64,000 bases of DNA from positions 62,001-126,000 of the forward strand of contig NZ_QNQZ01000005.1 of NCBI RefSeq assembly GCF_003390935.1, read 5' to 3'. The translations under genes were made by a program, and so were the position numbers. This document shows, piece by piece, positions 32,171 to 40,731 of the stretch. The notes below the pieces were generated by a model. That model saw nothing but the letters and a program-made list of their open reading frames with translations, was not told the DNA's origin and searched no databases. The stretch is from Lewinella sp. IMCC34191 (GTDB taxonomy: Bacteria > Bacteroidota > Bacteroidia > Chitinophagales > Saprospiraceae). Numbering within the stretch: the first letter of the stretch is position 1; each line of letters opens with the position of its first letter.

Positions 32171-33729
32171 TGTACGGTTTCGCGTTGCCAGTCAGACCAC
32201 TCCTCCAGGAAGTACTGCAGTAAGATCGGCCGGTCTAACCGGTTTACGGCCACTCCCCCCGGATCGGTCATATCAGCGGGAAAGGTAAAAAGCGTAGGAA
32301 GCAGCTCCGGTTCCAGAAATTTCTTTTTACCTGCGTCCCCGCCCAAATACTTGCCGCCCGCTCGCAGTACGTTACCGGTGTTAGCCGCCATCACGAAGCC
32401 CCATTCTCCAAAGCTGGGTACCGGAACGTGGTAGGGTGCCAGCTCCCCGAAGCCGGCGGCGGCCAGGGTGTGCACGATACTCCAGAAAGTCTTGCGGGTA
32501 TGGTACGGACTGGTCCCCTGGGTAGCAAAGACGCCATCGGGTACCAACCGTGCCCGTACCATATTAAAGAACCAGGTGCTGTATAGCCGGGCCACGCTTT
32601 CCGTACTGGGGTCCGGCAGGTCGGCCAGGATCAGATCGTAGTAGGTGGTGTCATTACGCAGAAAAACGGCAGCGTCCTCTACCACGGTTCGAGTGCGCGG
32701 GTCGGCCAGGGCCTCTTCATTCAGCCGGCGAATCCGGGGGTGGCGACGCCCGAGGTCGAAGACACGCTCGTCCAGATCCACGATGGTCAGTGACTGCAGG
32801 CTCGGATAATTCAGTAGTTCCCGGGCCAGTAGACCCTCTCCCCCACCCAGGATCAGCGCCCGGGAAAACCCGGGCACCTGTGCCGCGGGCAGGCGAGCGA
32901 GTGCTTCGTGGTAGCGGTACTCGTCACGGGAGGAAAACTGAATGACGCGATCGAGGTACAATCGCAGATCGTCCCGATTCTGCGTAAGCACGATGTGCTG
33001 GTACGGGCTGTCTTCCTCGTAGATCACCCGGTGTGGGTAGGCGGCCGCCTCCCATGCATGCAGAAAGGGCTCGGCACGGACGACCAAGAAGGCAAAAAGC
33101 AGGATACCCCCGCCGGTCCATAGATAGACGCTTCGCCGGCGACGGGAGGAAAGCTGCTCGCGAAAGAACCAACAGACGCCCGCCCCTAACAGGAGGTTGA
33201 TACTGCCGAAGAGTAAACTGGAGCTGTACAGTCCGACGAAGGGCAGCAGCAGGAAAGGAAAGAGCAAAGTGGCCCCCAGCGCACCGAGGTAATCGAAACC
33301 GAGTACGTTAGCGAGATTGTCCTTGAGGGGAGAATAGGTCTTCATAACCCGCGCCAGCAGCGGAATTTCCACGCCCGTCAGACAACCTATGCTGAATACG
33401 ATAGCCAGCATCGTCCACTGAAATTGGGCATTGGTCTGGAAGCGAAACAGGAAGTACAGCAGCGGCACCGACAGTCCGCCCAGCAATCCAAGCACGACCT
33501 CCGCGCGCACGAAAGCCTCCAGCTCGCGCCCTTCCACGTAGCGTGTAAGGAAGGAGCCCACCCCCATCGCGCACATGTACACGCCAATGGTGAGGGAGAA
33601 CTGCTTGACGCTGTCACCGAGGAAGTACGCGCTCGTCGTACTGATCAGTAACTCGTACACGATCGAGCACAATCCCGCCAGGAAGACGGCGACGATCAGC
33701 AGGAACTTTTCGGTGCGGGGGACGAGCAA
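32167..33729 (-). CDS. speE: Spermidine synthase with N-terminal membrane domain
   Basis: A 520-residue fusion. Residues about 1-215 form roughly seven membrane helices (FLLIVAVFLAGLCSIVYELL at the start). The rest is a spermidine-synthase-type aminopropyltransferase with SPYQHIVLTQ, LYLDRVIQFSSRDEYRYHEAL, LILGGGEGLLARELL, TIVDLDERV, DLILADLPDPST and GFVMAAN. It should transfer the aminopropyl group from decarboxylated SAM to putrescine or another amine, at the membrane. The gene overlaps speD by 4 nt. A TACCTTTG box lies upstream (33754-33761). The acceptor is unknown, and the neighbourhood suggests it feeds a polyamine conjugate. Confidence 0.88.
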   Translation of the reverse strand: MLVPRTEKFLLIVAVFLAGLCSIVYELLISTTSAYFLGDSVKQFSLTIGVYMCAMGVGSFLTRYVEGRELEAFVRAEVVLGLLGGLSVPLLYFLFRFQTNAQFQWTMLAIVFSIGCLTGVEIPLLARVMKTYSPLKDNLANVLGFDYLGALGATLLFPFLLLPFVGLYSSSLLFGSINLLLGAGVCWFFREQLSSRRRRSVYLWTGGGILLFAFLVVRAEPFLHAWEAAAYPHRVIYEEDSPYQHIVLTQNRDDLRLYLDRVIQFSSRDEYRYHEALARLPAAQVPGFSRALILGGGEGLLARELLNYPSLQSLTIVDLDERVFDLGRRHPRIRRLNEEALADPRTRTVVEDAAVFLRNDTTYYDLILADLPDPSTESVARLYSTWFFNMVRARLVPDGVFATQGTSPYHTRKTFWSIVHTLAAAGFGELAPYHVPVPSFGEWGFVMAANTGNVLRAGGKYLGGDAGKKKFLEPELLPTLFTFPADMTDPGGVAVNRLDRPILLQYFLEEWSDWQRETVQ

Positions 33730-33753
33730 GGCGGACGGGGCTTCGGGGCGGCC

Positions 33754-33761
33754 AAAGGTAA
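33754..33761 (-). promoter_or_regulatory. Candidate -7 box TACCTTTG for speE-speD
   Basis: An exact TAnnTTTG match on the minus strand about 25 nt upstream of the speE start, in the short gap to the divergent lipoprotein gene. No clear -33 element was found. Confidence 0.35.
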
Positions 33762-33802
33762 GGGAAATAGTACCTTAGGGTTTTGTCCCTACACCCTATC
33801 CT

Positions 33803-34285
33803 ATGCGAGCTACCCGCCCCCTGCTTCTCCTTGCCGTCTCGGCCGGACTGAGTCTTGGTCTCCTGCGCTGCAGCACGACCAACGAGCCTACCCAGGGCGT
33901 GGTCACCACCGTTCGCGAAGTGCAACCCGAGGAGTATAAAATCGCCGACGAGCAACCCGTTGCCAACGTGGCCGACAGCCGCGTGATCGTCAATCGCTTA
34001 ACGGGGACGTCCGACACCTTCACGCTGGACGAGGTGAAGGCCATCCAACAAACCGAACCGGATAGCTCCCGCACCCGCCGGCCATTTCGCTCCGCCGGAA
34101 TGGGTTACTGGGGCTTCATCATGCTGAACCGGATGGGCCGCACCCCTTCCGCCAGCGCCTACACCAACCAGTCCGCCTACCAACGGGCCACGAACACGAC
34201 CGGCAGCAGCCTGGCACGCACCTCCCGTGCCCGCAGCGGTTTCGGCCGTAGCAGTGGCTCCTCAACGCGCTCCTTTGGTGGATGA
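33803..34285 (+). CDS. Lipoprotein beside an ATP-grasp gene (YgiB-like position)
   Basis: A 160-residue lipoprotein with a signal peptide and a late lipobox LGLLRC (Cys23). The middle holds a polar region, and the C-terminus is rich in Ser, Arg and Gly, ending GFGRSSGSSTRSFGG. This tail resembles the end of the E. coli YgiB lipoprotein, whose gene also precedes a glutathionylspermidine-synthase-like gene (ygiC), but overall similarity is not proven. It overlaps the next gene by 8 nt and is divergent from speE-speD. Confidence 0.65.
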   Translation: MRATRPLLLLAVSAGLSLGLLRCSTTNEPTQGVVTTVREVQPEEYKIADEQPVANVADSRVIVNRLTGTSDTFTLDEVKAIQQTEPDSSRTRRPFRSAGMGYWGFIMLNRMGRTPSASAYTNQSAYQRATNTTGSSLARTSRARSGFGRSSGSSTRSFGG

Positions 34286-35468
34286 TCGATTGATCGACGC
34301 CCCGGAACGACCGAACCGCTTCGCGCGGAAGCGGGGGCTGGACTTTTTCACCACCGGGGATAATCACGACTACCTCGCCGATGAAATCCTGCTGCTCGAG
34401 CCCGGGGAAGCCGACGCCGCCCTGGCCGCCGGTGACACCGCCTACGATCTCCTGCGAAATACGGCGCGCCGCTGCCTGACCGACCCGCGACGACTGGCCG
34501 GACTCGGAATTCCCGACTGGTGCCGCCCCCTGCTCGAATGGTCGGTCGAAAACGAGTGGGACGATTTTCTCTTCGGCCGCTTCGACCTGGCGGGGGGACT
34601 CGACGGTCTTCCGCTTAAGGTCCTCGAATTCAATGCGGATACCTGCAGCCTGCTCCCCGAAACAGGTATCCTGCAGCCAGAGGTACTCAAAAAGAATAAG
34701 GTAAAATACCCGGCTCCAAATAACCTGGCCAGTAGCCTGGAGGCAAGACTACGTGAGATCGGTGCCGCCCGCAAGGGTACCCACGGTCTCTTCGCCCACC
34801 TCGGCTACCCGGAAGACGAACTCAACGTCGGTTTCCTCGCCGACCGGGCCAGCGCGGCGGGTTGGAAACAGGTGCTCACCGCGGCACTACCGGAGGCGAC
34901 CTTCGACCCCGACAACGGTTTGGCCGCCGATCCGAAGCCGGAGCGCACCCAGCGCTACTACTACCTCTTTAAGTTCTTTCCCTGGGACTGGATCGCCCTG
35001 GAAGAATCCGCCCTCTGGGAGATGCTGGAGGAAATGATCGTCAACCACTTCGTCCGCGTTGTCAACCCCGCCTGGACCATGCTGCTGCAATCCAAGGGCC
35101 TGCTTGCCTATGCCTGGCAGGACAATCCCGGCCACCCATTGCTCCTACCCACCGCCTTCGATCCCGCCGACCTGCCTAACCCCCGGTCCGGCTACGTACG
35201 CAAGCCCGTCTTCGGTCGGAACGGCGAAAACGTGATGGTGAGCCTTGACGGCCGTCGATCCGACGCTACGCACGGCGGCGACTACGGCGACCTACCCGTG
35301 ATCTACCAGCAACTCGCCCCCTTCGCCAACGACCGGGAGGGGATCCGCTACCAGTTGGGCACCTTCGTCACGCCCCGGGCGAGCGCACTCAGCTGCCGCC
35401 GGCAGGATGGCCTGATCCTGGACGACGATGCCGAATTCGTCAGCCTGGGGCTTACGAGTTGTCGTTGA
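34278..35468 (+). CDS. Glutathionylspermidine-synthase-like ATP-grasp ligase (YgiC type)
   Basis: A 396-residue ATP-grasp enzyme. In the characterised family it joins a peptide carboxyl group to a polyamine amine. Family motifs seen are LKVLEFNADTCSLLPETG (substrate and metal region), KFFPWDWI, NPAWTMLLQSKGLLAYAW, KPVFGRNGENVMV (ATP-binding lysine region) and the final glutamate-rich DDDAEFVSLG. There is no amidase domain, unlike E. coli GspSA. The start is GTG at 34278, overlapping the lipoprotein stop. The gene ends 17 nt inside the 3' end of the convergent response-regulator gene. The product is unknown, but the speD-speE pair suggests a polyamine substrate. Confidence 0.85.
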   Translation: MDDRLIDAPERPNRFARKRGLDFFTTGDNHDYLADEILLLEPGEADAALAAGDTAYDLLRNTARRCLTDPRRLAGLGIPDWCRPLLEWSVENEWDDFLFGRFDLAGGLDGLPLKVLEFNADTCSLLPETGILQPEVLKKNKVKYPAPNNLASSLEARLREIGAARKGTHGLFAHLGYPEDELNVGFLADRASAAGWKQVLTAALPEATFDPDNGLAADPKPERTQRYYYLFKFFPWDWIALEESALWEMLEEMIVNHFVRVVNPAWTMLLQSKGLLAYAWQDNPGHPLLLPTAFDPADLPNPRSGYVRKPVFGRNGENVMVSLDGRRSDATHGGDYGDLPVIYQQLAPFANDREGIRYQLGTFVTPRASALSCRRQDGLILDDDAEFVSLGLTSCR

Positions 35469-36156
35469 TCCGCGCGGTGAAATCCGCCAAATACCCTTTG
35501 CTCACCGGCAGCCAGTTCTCTCCCACGACCACCCGGCGACGCTCCACGTAGTCGATCTTATCGAGGCGTACGAAGTGGCTCCGGTGTATGCGGCAAAACT
35601 CGGCCACCGGCAGCCTCTCCAGCAAGTCCCCCAAATTTTCAAGGGTCATCACGCGATCGCCGTCATCGAGGTAAAGCATCAGGTAATCTCCCGCGGAGCT
35701 CCCGTAACGAATCGTATCCACCGCCACCCGCAGCGTCTTATTTCCGGATTTAATGAAAATATAGGGGCGGGGGGCCGCAGGTAAAGAGATTTTCCTGGCC
35801 GCAGGTGATCCCCGACGAGAGACCTTATCAATCGCCTGACAAAAGCGGTCGTAGGCAATGGGCTTCAGCAGATAATCCACCGCATCCAATTCAAAGCCGG
35901 CCAGGGCGTGCGTGTCGTAGGCCGTGGTGAAGATTACCGGAACCCGTCCGCGGATCAGCCTGGCCAGGTGCAGACCGTTGAGGTCGGCCATCTGAATATC
36001 GAGTAACAGCAGGTCCGGTAGCTCTTCCTGCACGGCGGCCAGCCCGTCAATCGGGTTGGTATAGGCACCTACGCACTCCAGATCCGCGTGCCGATCGGTG
36101 TATTGCCGCAGCAATCGTACGGCCAGGGGCTCATCGTCGATGATCGCTACCCTCAT
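35452..36156 (-). CDS. LytTR-family response regulator
   Basis: A 234-residue regulator with an N-terminal receiver (phosphorylated Asp53 in LLLLDIQMADLNG, with IIDDEP at 5-10, T in FTTAYD and K in YLLKPI) and a C-terminal LytTR DNA-binding domain (FIKSGNKTLRVAV, CRIHRSHFVRLDKIDYVE). It is downstream of, and overlaps by 4 nt (ATGA), its sensor kinase gene. Its targets are unknown. The start is the ATG at 36156, since upstream sequence belongs to the kinase. Its 3' end overlaps the convergent ATP-grasp gene by 17 nt. Confidence 0.93.
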   Translation of the reverse strand: MRVAIIDDEPLAVRLLRQYTDRHADLECVGAYTNPIDGLAAVQEELPDLLLLDIQMADLNGLHLARLIRGRVPVIFTTAYDTHALAGFELDAVDYLLKPIAYDRFCQAIDKVSRRGSPAARKISLPAAPRPYIFIKSGNKTLRVAVDTIRYGSSAGDYLMLYLDDGDRVMTLENLGDLLERLPVAEFCRIHRSHFVRLDKIDYVERRRVVVGENWLPVSKGYLADFTARINDNS

Positions 36157-37256
36157 TTTGCCTCGCGCTGTAGGGTCATTACTGCCCGAAAGGTACTTTC
36201 CGTCCGGTGGATGTCCAGGGTATGGCGCGCAGGGTAAAGGAGTTCCAGCCGCCTCCGTACGTTGACGAGCCCGATACCACCTGCTTCGTCGGCGTGGCCG
36301 GTATCGCTCGCAACGGCATTCACCACGGTAAATTGAAGCGTCTGCTCGTCTGTTGTCAACTCCACGTGCAAAGGTTGCCGCGGGCATTCCAGGCGGCCGT
36401 GTTTGCAGGCATTTTCAACCAGTGGCACGAGCAGCAGCGGCGGTATCTGCCAATCGGCTGCCTCCGTACGTATCGTCACCTCGGGTGGCACGAGATTCGG
36501 TACTCGGAGCGCTTCCAGATGGATCAGGTCTTCTATGTACTCCCGCTCCCTTTTCAGCGGCACCCGCTCCTCCTGCCCGTAAAGGGAATAGCGTAGCAAT
36601 CCGCTCAGCTTTTCCAGGGCGGGCAGCGCATTGGGGTCCTCCGTGCTGACCAGGGCGTAGACATTGTTGATGGTATTGAACAGGAAGTGGGGGTTGACCT
36701 GCGACCGCAGGAATTTCAGCTCCGCCTCCCGGTAGGTCGTTTCCAGCTGGTAGTGAATGGCGTCCGCGTGCCGTCCGTGTTGGACGAAGAAGAAGACGAT
36801 GCCGACCGGCAAAAAAATGATGGCGTAATACAGATTGTCGACCAAATAAGCCGGCCAGCTCATCTCCGGATTGTAGTTATACCGTCCGAATACCGCAAAC
36901 AATAGCCCTTCTTCGAGGAAAGCGCGTAGCAGCATACAGCTAAGGATCAGCAGGACGAAGCTTAACACCAGCGTGAGCTGTCCATAGCGCCCGTAGATTC
37001 GGTGCAGGAGCAGGTAGGCACCAAAGGTGTACGCAGCGAAGGCCGCTAAAGTCGTAATGCGTAGTAGGGCGGAGTGAAGACTGTCAAACGGGGCAAACAA
37101 CTCCTGCCACTGTCCGTCCAGCAAAAGGCTGCGCAGGCGAAGCACCACGAAGTAGGTAGCTAAGAACCAAAGACCGAGCCGGCCGAACCGGAGGGGCATC
37201 GTATGATGTATGGCTGGAAGCATCCTGAAAAGTAGAGCCCGGGACCGGTATGTCAT
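36153..37256 (-). CDS. LytS/YehU-type sensor histidine kinase
   Basis: A 367-residue membrane kinase. About four N-terminal helices (residues 28-160) are followed by the His_kinase domain with the phospho-accepting His190 in RSQVNPHFLFNTINN, and an ATP-binding domain with LVPLVENACKHG and GGIGLVNVRRRLELLY. It signals to the LytTR regulator downstream. Three in-frame ATGs near the 5' end (37256, 37223, 37199) are possible. The longest is listed, but MLPAIHH at 37223 or MPLRFG at 37199 may be the real start. The signal sensed is unknown. Confidence 0.9.
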   Translation of the reverse strand: MTYRSRALLFRMLPAIHHTMPLRFGRLGLWFLATYFVVLRLRSLLLDGQWQELFAPFDSLHSALLRITTLAAFAAYTFGAYLLLHRIYGRYGQLTLVLSFVLLILSCMLLRAFLEEGLLFAVFGRYNYNPEMSWPAYLVDNLYYAIIFLPVGIVFFFVQHGRHADAIHYQLETTYREAELKFLRSQVNPHFLFNTINNVYALVSTEDPNALPALEKLSGLLRYSLYGQEERVPLKREREYIEDLIHLEALRVPNLVPPEVTIRTEAADWQIPPLLLVPLVENACKHGRLECPRQPLHVELTTDEQTLQFTVVNAVASDTGHADEAGGIGLVNVRRRLELLYPARHTLDIHRTESTFRAVMTLQREAK

Positions 37257-37394
37257 TCGGCCAGTCGGTGAGACGGGGCTTTCGATCGGTGAATGGACAA
37301 GCCCGAATGACCGATCGCTTTGGGGGATCGAACGATCGGATTGGGAAGAGACGTGACCGGGTGGCTTCTTGCCTTCCGTACCAATAACCTTACC

Positions 37395-38261
37395 ATGCCA
37401 CGATTTCTTGCCCTGCTTTTTATCGTTGTGTACGGCAGCTACGCGCTAGCCCAACACGCTCCCGATCTCCAATCTTTCGATCCGGATGATGTGCTGGTGG
37501 TGGGTGACAACCTCCCGAAAGTCCTGCTGGTGGGGACCTTCCATTTCGACTATCCGAACCTCGACGCCCACGTCACCAGCGCGGAAGACCGGGTAGACGT
37601 AAAGGATGCCCAACGCCAGGCGGAAGTACGCGAACTGCTGGATTACCTGGCCCGCTTCCGTCCGAACAAGATCGTAGTAGAGCGCCAGCCGGGCAGCTCC
37701 GTCAACGACCAGTACCGAAGCTACCTGGCCGGAGAAAGAGAGTTACGCGCCGACGAGATCGAGCAGCTCGCCTTCCGGCTCGGTAAGCAGTTCGGCATGG
37801 ATAGCCTGGTACTCGGTGATGCCTCCCCCCTATCCTACACGCTCTCCGAGCACCCGGATTCGGCGATATTACACCCGCTCCTGGACAGCATCTTCGCCGA
37901 CGGACAAAGCGACAACGCGGTAGCCGACACCATCAACAGTCGCTATTTCCAACTCTACCAACTGGAAGACCGGATGGACACCCAGCAAAGCCTGCTGGAA
38001 ATATTCCGCTACAACAACCGCCCCGACCGGATCCGCCGTGGCCACGGACACTACCTACAGTTCACGAGCGACCGCTCCGCCGACGCCCTGGCACTGTGGT
38101 GGTACTCGCGCAACCTCCGCATCTTTCGCAACATCCAGCGCGCCGCTACCTCTCCCGACGATCGCATCCTCGTCCTCTTTGGGGCGGGACACCTCGGCAT
38201 CCTTCGCCAGCAACTGGAAAGCACGCCGGCGATGCAATTGGTAGAATTCGGAGATCTGTGA
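37395..38261 (+). CDS. Secreted DUF5694-like protein of the TIKI/EreA superfamily
   Basis: A 288-residue exported protein with a signal peptide (MPRFLALLFIVVYGSYALAQ). The motifs VLLVGTFHFDYP, KIVVERQPGSS and LFGAGHLGIL fit the superfamily that includes erythromycin esterase, ChaN and TIKI/TraB proteins, where the GTFH, E-rich and GxxH elements form the active centre. It looks like the DUF5694 group of Bacteroidota. The start is ATG 37395 because upstream codons (GDRTIGLGRD) show no signal peptide. It is followed at 68 bp by a larger relative, on the same strand. The substrate is unknown. Confidence 0.75.
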   Translation: MPRFLALLFIVVYGSYALAQHAPDLQSFDPDDVLVVGDNLPKVLLVGTFHFDYPNLDAHVTSAEDRVDVKDAQRQAEVRELLDYLARFRPNKIVVERQPGSSVNDQYRSYLAGERELRADEIEQLAFRLGKQFGMDSLVLGDASPLSYTLSEHPDSAILHPLLDSIFADGQSDNAVADTINSRYFQLYQLEDRMDTQQSLLEIFRYNNRPDRIRRGHGHYLQFTSDRSADALALWWYSRNLRIFRNIQRAATSPDDRILVLFGAGHLGILRQQLESTPAMQLVEFGDL

Positions 38262-38328
38262 GTGCCGGCACCGATAAATCCGTCCTGTCGCTTAGTCACT
38301 CTCACCATGCTACCTAACCATTGCCGCC

Positions 38329-39609
38329 ATGCACAACTGGATGATTCGACTTTTGCTGATCTTCTTCCTAATTCCGAGTGCGGGCGCCCCAGCCTGTTTG
38401 TACGGCCAATCCAAAACTATAGATGACTACGCCAGGGCGTCCACGGTACACTTTACCTTTGATTCGGCTATGTCAGCTACGGGTACCGGGTTCTTCGACA
38501 GCCTTTTCCGGGTCAACCACTACGTGATCCTCGGTGAGTACCACGGCTCCAGCCAAATCAGTCGGCTCACGAAACAACTGCTTCCGCTGTACGCAAAACA
38601 CGGGGGCAGGTTATTCGGCCTGGAGATCGGGCCTATGGCTTCCCGTATCCTCAACAGTGGTATAGAAACGGCACCAGCCGGCAATTTTCTTGGGCGATTG
38701 AATAGAACGTATTCGCTCAATACATCCAAAAGGAAATTCACGCCCATACCATTTTTTAAAAGCCATCTGGACGCCGACTTCCTGCAAACGGCCAACGATC
38801 ATGAACTGACCACCGTCGGTTTTGACCAGGAATATTTGTTCTCCTATTTGCTACTTATTGACACCTTGATAGCCCACATACCCGCGCAGGATACACAGGG
38901 TACCCGTATGGCACGGACCCTGCGCGACACGATCGATAGCTACGTACAAGGGGAAGTGCTTCACATCAATAGTTCAGGCAAGGAGGGAGAAAAACTTTCG
39001 ATCCGATTCCAGGAATCCCGGTACGTGCAAAAAAGCTTAGCCCGGCTTGCTGGAATTAATGGTGATATAGAAGCCATCACCGCTTCTCTTCAAAGATCCA
39101 ACACCATCTATTACCACCATGCGACCCGGGACTGGTGGAATTCCAACCGGCTACGCACCGAGAATTTTATAGACAACTTTCGTTCGGTTTTTCTCCAAGA
39201 CGGAAAAATCAGCGATGAGCGACTGTTCCTAAAAATAGGTGGCCTGCACGCCGCCAAGGGGATGAATGCCTATTACCGCTACGACATCGGAAACATCATT
39301 CATGAGACCGCCAGGCTCACCGGTCGACGTTCCGTCCACATCGCCATTATTGACCGCTACTGGTTAGAAACCGACAGCGAGGTAATCGATCTATTAGCCG
39401 ATTCCACCTCGTGGCACGCCCAGAATTTCCACCAGTTATTACAGGCAGGTCAACCCGACCAGTGGACGATCATCGACCTGGATAAAATCCGAAAGCAGGG
39501 CCTATACCTGGAGAACGTACACGAAACGGTCAGAAAATATTTTGAGCGATACGATCTATTCATCATCCCCCCGGCTGACCGAGAACCTGAGCTGTTCACA
39601 AATGAGTGA
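38329..39609 (+). CDS. Secreted EreA/ChaN-like protein
   Basis: A 426-residue exported protein with a signal peptide (MHNWMIRLLLIFFLIPSAGA). The superfamily motifs are YVILGEYHGSSQ (with the GEYHG core), FGLEIGPMAS, TVGFDQEYLF and LFLKIGGLHAAKG. The first and last match the GE.H and G..H elements of erythromycin esterase and ChaN-like proteins. The function cannot be told: possibilities are an esterase, a metal- or haem-binding protein or a protease. It follows a smaller relative by 68 bp. The coding sequence looks AT-richer than the flanking genes by eye, which could mean transfer. Confidence 0.7.
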   Translation: MHNWMIRLLLIFFLIPSAGAPACLYGQSKTIDDYARASTVHFTFDSAMSATGTGFFDSLFRVNHYVILGEYHGSSQISRLTKQLLPLYAKHGGRLFGLEIGPMASRILNSGIETAPAGNFLGRLNRTYSLNTSKRKFTPIPFFKSHLDADFLQTANDHELTTVGFDQEYLFSYLLLIDTLIAHIPAQDTQGTRMARTLRDTIDSYVQGEVLHINSSGKEGEKLSIRFQESRYVQKSLARLAGINGDIEAITASLQRSNTIYYHHATRDWWNSNRLRTENFIDNFRSVFLQDGKISDERLFLKIGGLHAAKGMNAYYRYDIGNIIHETARLTGRRSVHIAIIDRYWLETDSEVIDLLADSTSWHAQNFHQLLQAGQPDQWTIIDLDKIRKQGLYLENVHETVRKYFERYDLFIIPPADREPELFTNE

Positions 39610-39645
39610 GCCCAACCGGAACACCAGTCTGTCTCCCACCGATCC

Positions 39646-39676
39646 GCCGGCAGACCAGCTCCGCTGGGCGGACGGC
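39646..39676 (-). repeat. TCCGC/TCTGC hairpin, copy E
   Basis: Read on the plus strand: outer stem GCCG/CGGC, internal loop GCAGA/GCGGA, inner stem CCAGC/GCTGG, loop TCC. All stems are perfect. It lies 37 nt after the EreA-like gene stop, followed by an ACGAGCGAAGCGAGCG word. Confidence 0.65.
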
Positions 39677-39753
39677 AGACGACCCACACGAGCGAAGCGA
39701 GCGGCCACACCAATTCACTAATGCAGCCATTCACTAATTCACCAATTCCAACC

Positions 39754-40299
39754 TTACTTCGTCAACACCGAAGCCGACTCCCGCCGTATAGCCCCCTGCG
39801 CCAACGCCACCGGGTTCTCCGCTTGCTGCCCGTCGATCATCCGCAGTCGCTCGGCTACCTGACGGGCACTGTTGGCCTCCTCCGCCGCGCGGGCGATCTG
39901 CATGCTGATGTTGTCGCGCGTCTGGGTAATGATCGACCAGAGCGAATCGCTGACGTAAATCTGTTGGGTGATGTTGTACTCCATTTCCTGACGGATAGCC
40001 AGTAGCAGCTCGGCGCGATACTCCCGCACGGCGGTCTCGTTGTCCGGCGGCATACGCAGGAGGAGATTGGGTACGGAGATGCGTTCCAGCATAAGTGTAA
40101 AACGCTCGCAAGCCTGCAGTCGCAGCGCGATCGGGTCGATGGGATCCGCGGTGGCCTGGGCACTCGCGGGTGTTGTGACCTTTTTTTCCAGGGCGATCAC
40201 CGCGTCCCGAAAACGGGTCAGTACGCCCCCCATGAGCCAGACCAATACGACGATCAGTACGACGGGCACCGTCCACAATAGCACGTTCAACATCTCCAC
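39754..40299 (-). CDS. Bacteroidota membrane-anchored protein of unknown function
   Basis: A 181-residue protein with one N-terminal transmembrane helix (LLWTVPVVLIVVLVWLMGG) and a mostly helical soluble part. It contains LQACERFTLMLERISVPNLLLR, EYRAELLLAIRQEMEYNITQQ and SLWSIITQTRDNISMQIARA, which look like long amphipathic helices. This kind of protein appears in many Bacteroidota genomes, but no function is known to me. It stands between the EreA-like gene and the divergent iscA paralogue. Confidence 0.7.
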   Translation of the reverse strand: MEMLNVLLWTVPVVLIVVLVWLMGGVLTRFRDAVIALEKKVTTPASAQATADPIDPIALRLQACERFTLMLERISVPNLLLRMPPDNETAVREYRAELLLAIRQEMEYNITQQIYVSDSLWSIITQTRDNISMQIARAAEEANSARQVAERLRMIDGQQAENPVALAQGAIRRESASVLTK

Positions 40300-40356
40300 G
40301 GGTATAGGTTAAGGGGCAACCATGCGGGGAATACCGTTGTTAATTGCCCAGTAAAG

Positions 40357-40364
40357 TAATTTTG
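40357..40364 (+). promoter_or_regulatory. Candidate -7 box TAATTTTG, near the start codon
   Basis: An exact TAnnTTTG match, with TTG at 40337-40339 and a 17-nt gap. It ends 4 nt before the ATG of the second A-type Fe-S carrier gene, so the transcript would be leaderless or nearly so. Confidence 0.4.
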
Positions 40365-40368
40365 CAGT

Positions 40369-40728
40369 ATGAGCGCCGAAGTTAAGTCAACTACGAAAAG
40401 TAACCCCATCTCCATTACTCCGACCGCCCTGGAGCAGCTGACCCGGCTGCGGAACGAACTCGGTGTGAACGAGGAGCATCACCTGCGTATCGGCGTGCGC
40501 GGCGGAGGTTGCTCCGGCTTCGAATACCAACTTGGTTTCGATCTGCCGGAAGAGGATGACCAGCAGTTCGCCGTAGGGGAAGAAACCGTTTTGATGAAAC
40601 CCGGCCACGCGCTCTACCTGTTGGGGATGGAGATCGACTGGGCCACCGGCCTGGAAAACCGCGGCTTTACCTTCAACAATCCGAACGCCACGGAAACCTG
40701 TGGCTGTGGCACCTCCTTCAGCGCTTAA
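40369..40728 (+). CDS. Second A-type Fe-S carrier protein
   Basis: A 119-residue IscA/ErpA-like carrier with Cys48 (GGGCSGFEY) and Cys111/Cys113 (TCGCGTSFSA). It is longer at the N-terminus than the isc-operon copy. The FDLPEEDDQQFAVGEETVLMK segment differs from the iscA copy, so the two likely serve different clients. The gene stands apart from isc genes and is followed 3 nt later by a methyltransferase gene with a TTG start. It is preceded by a clear -7 box. Confidence 0.93.
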   Translation: MSAEVKSTTKSNPISITPTALEQLTRLRNELGVNEEHHLRIGVRGGGCSGFEYQLGFDLPEEDDQQFAVGEETVLMKPGHALYLLGMEIDWATGLENRGFTFNNPNATETCGCGTSFSA

Positions 40729-40731
40729 GAT

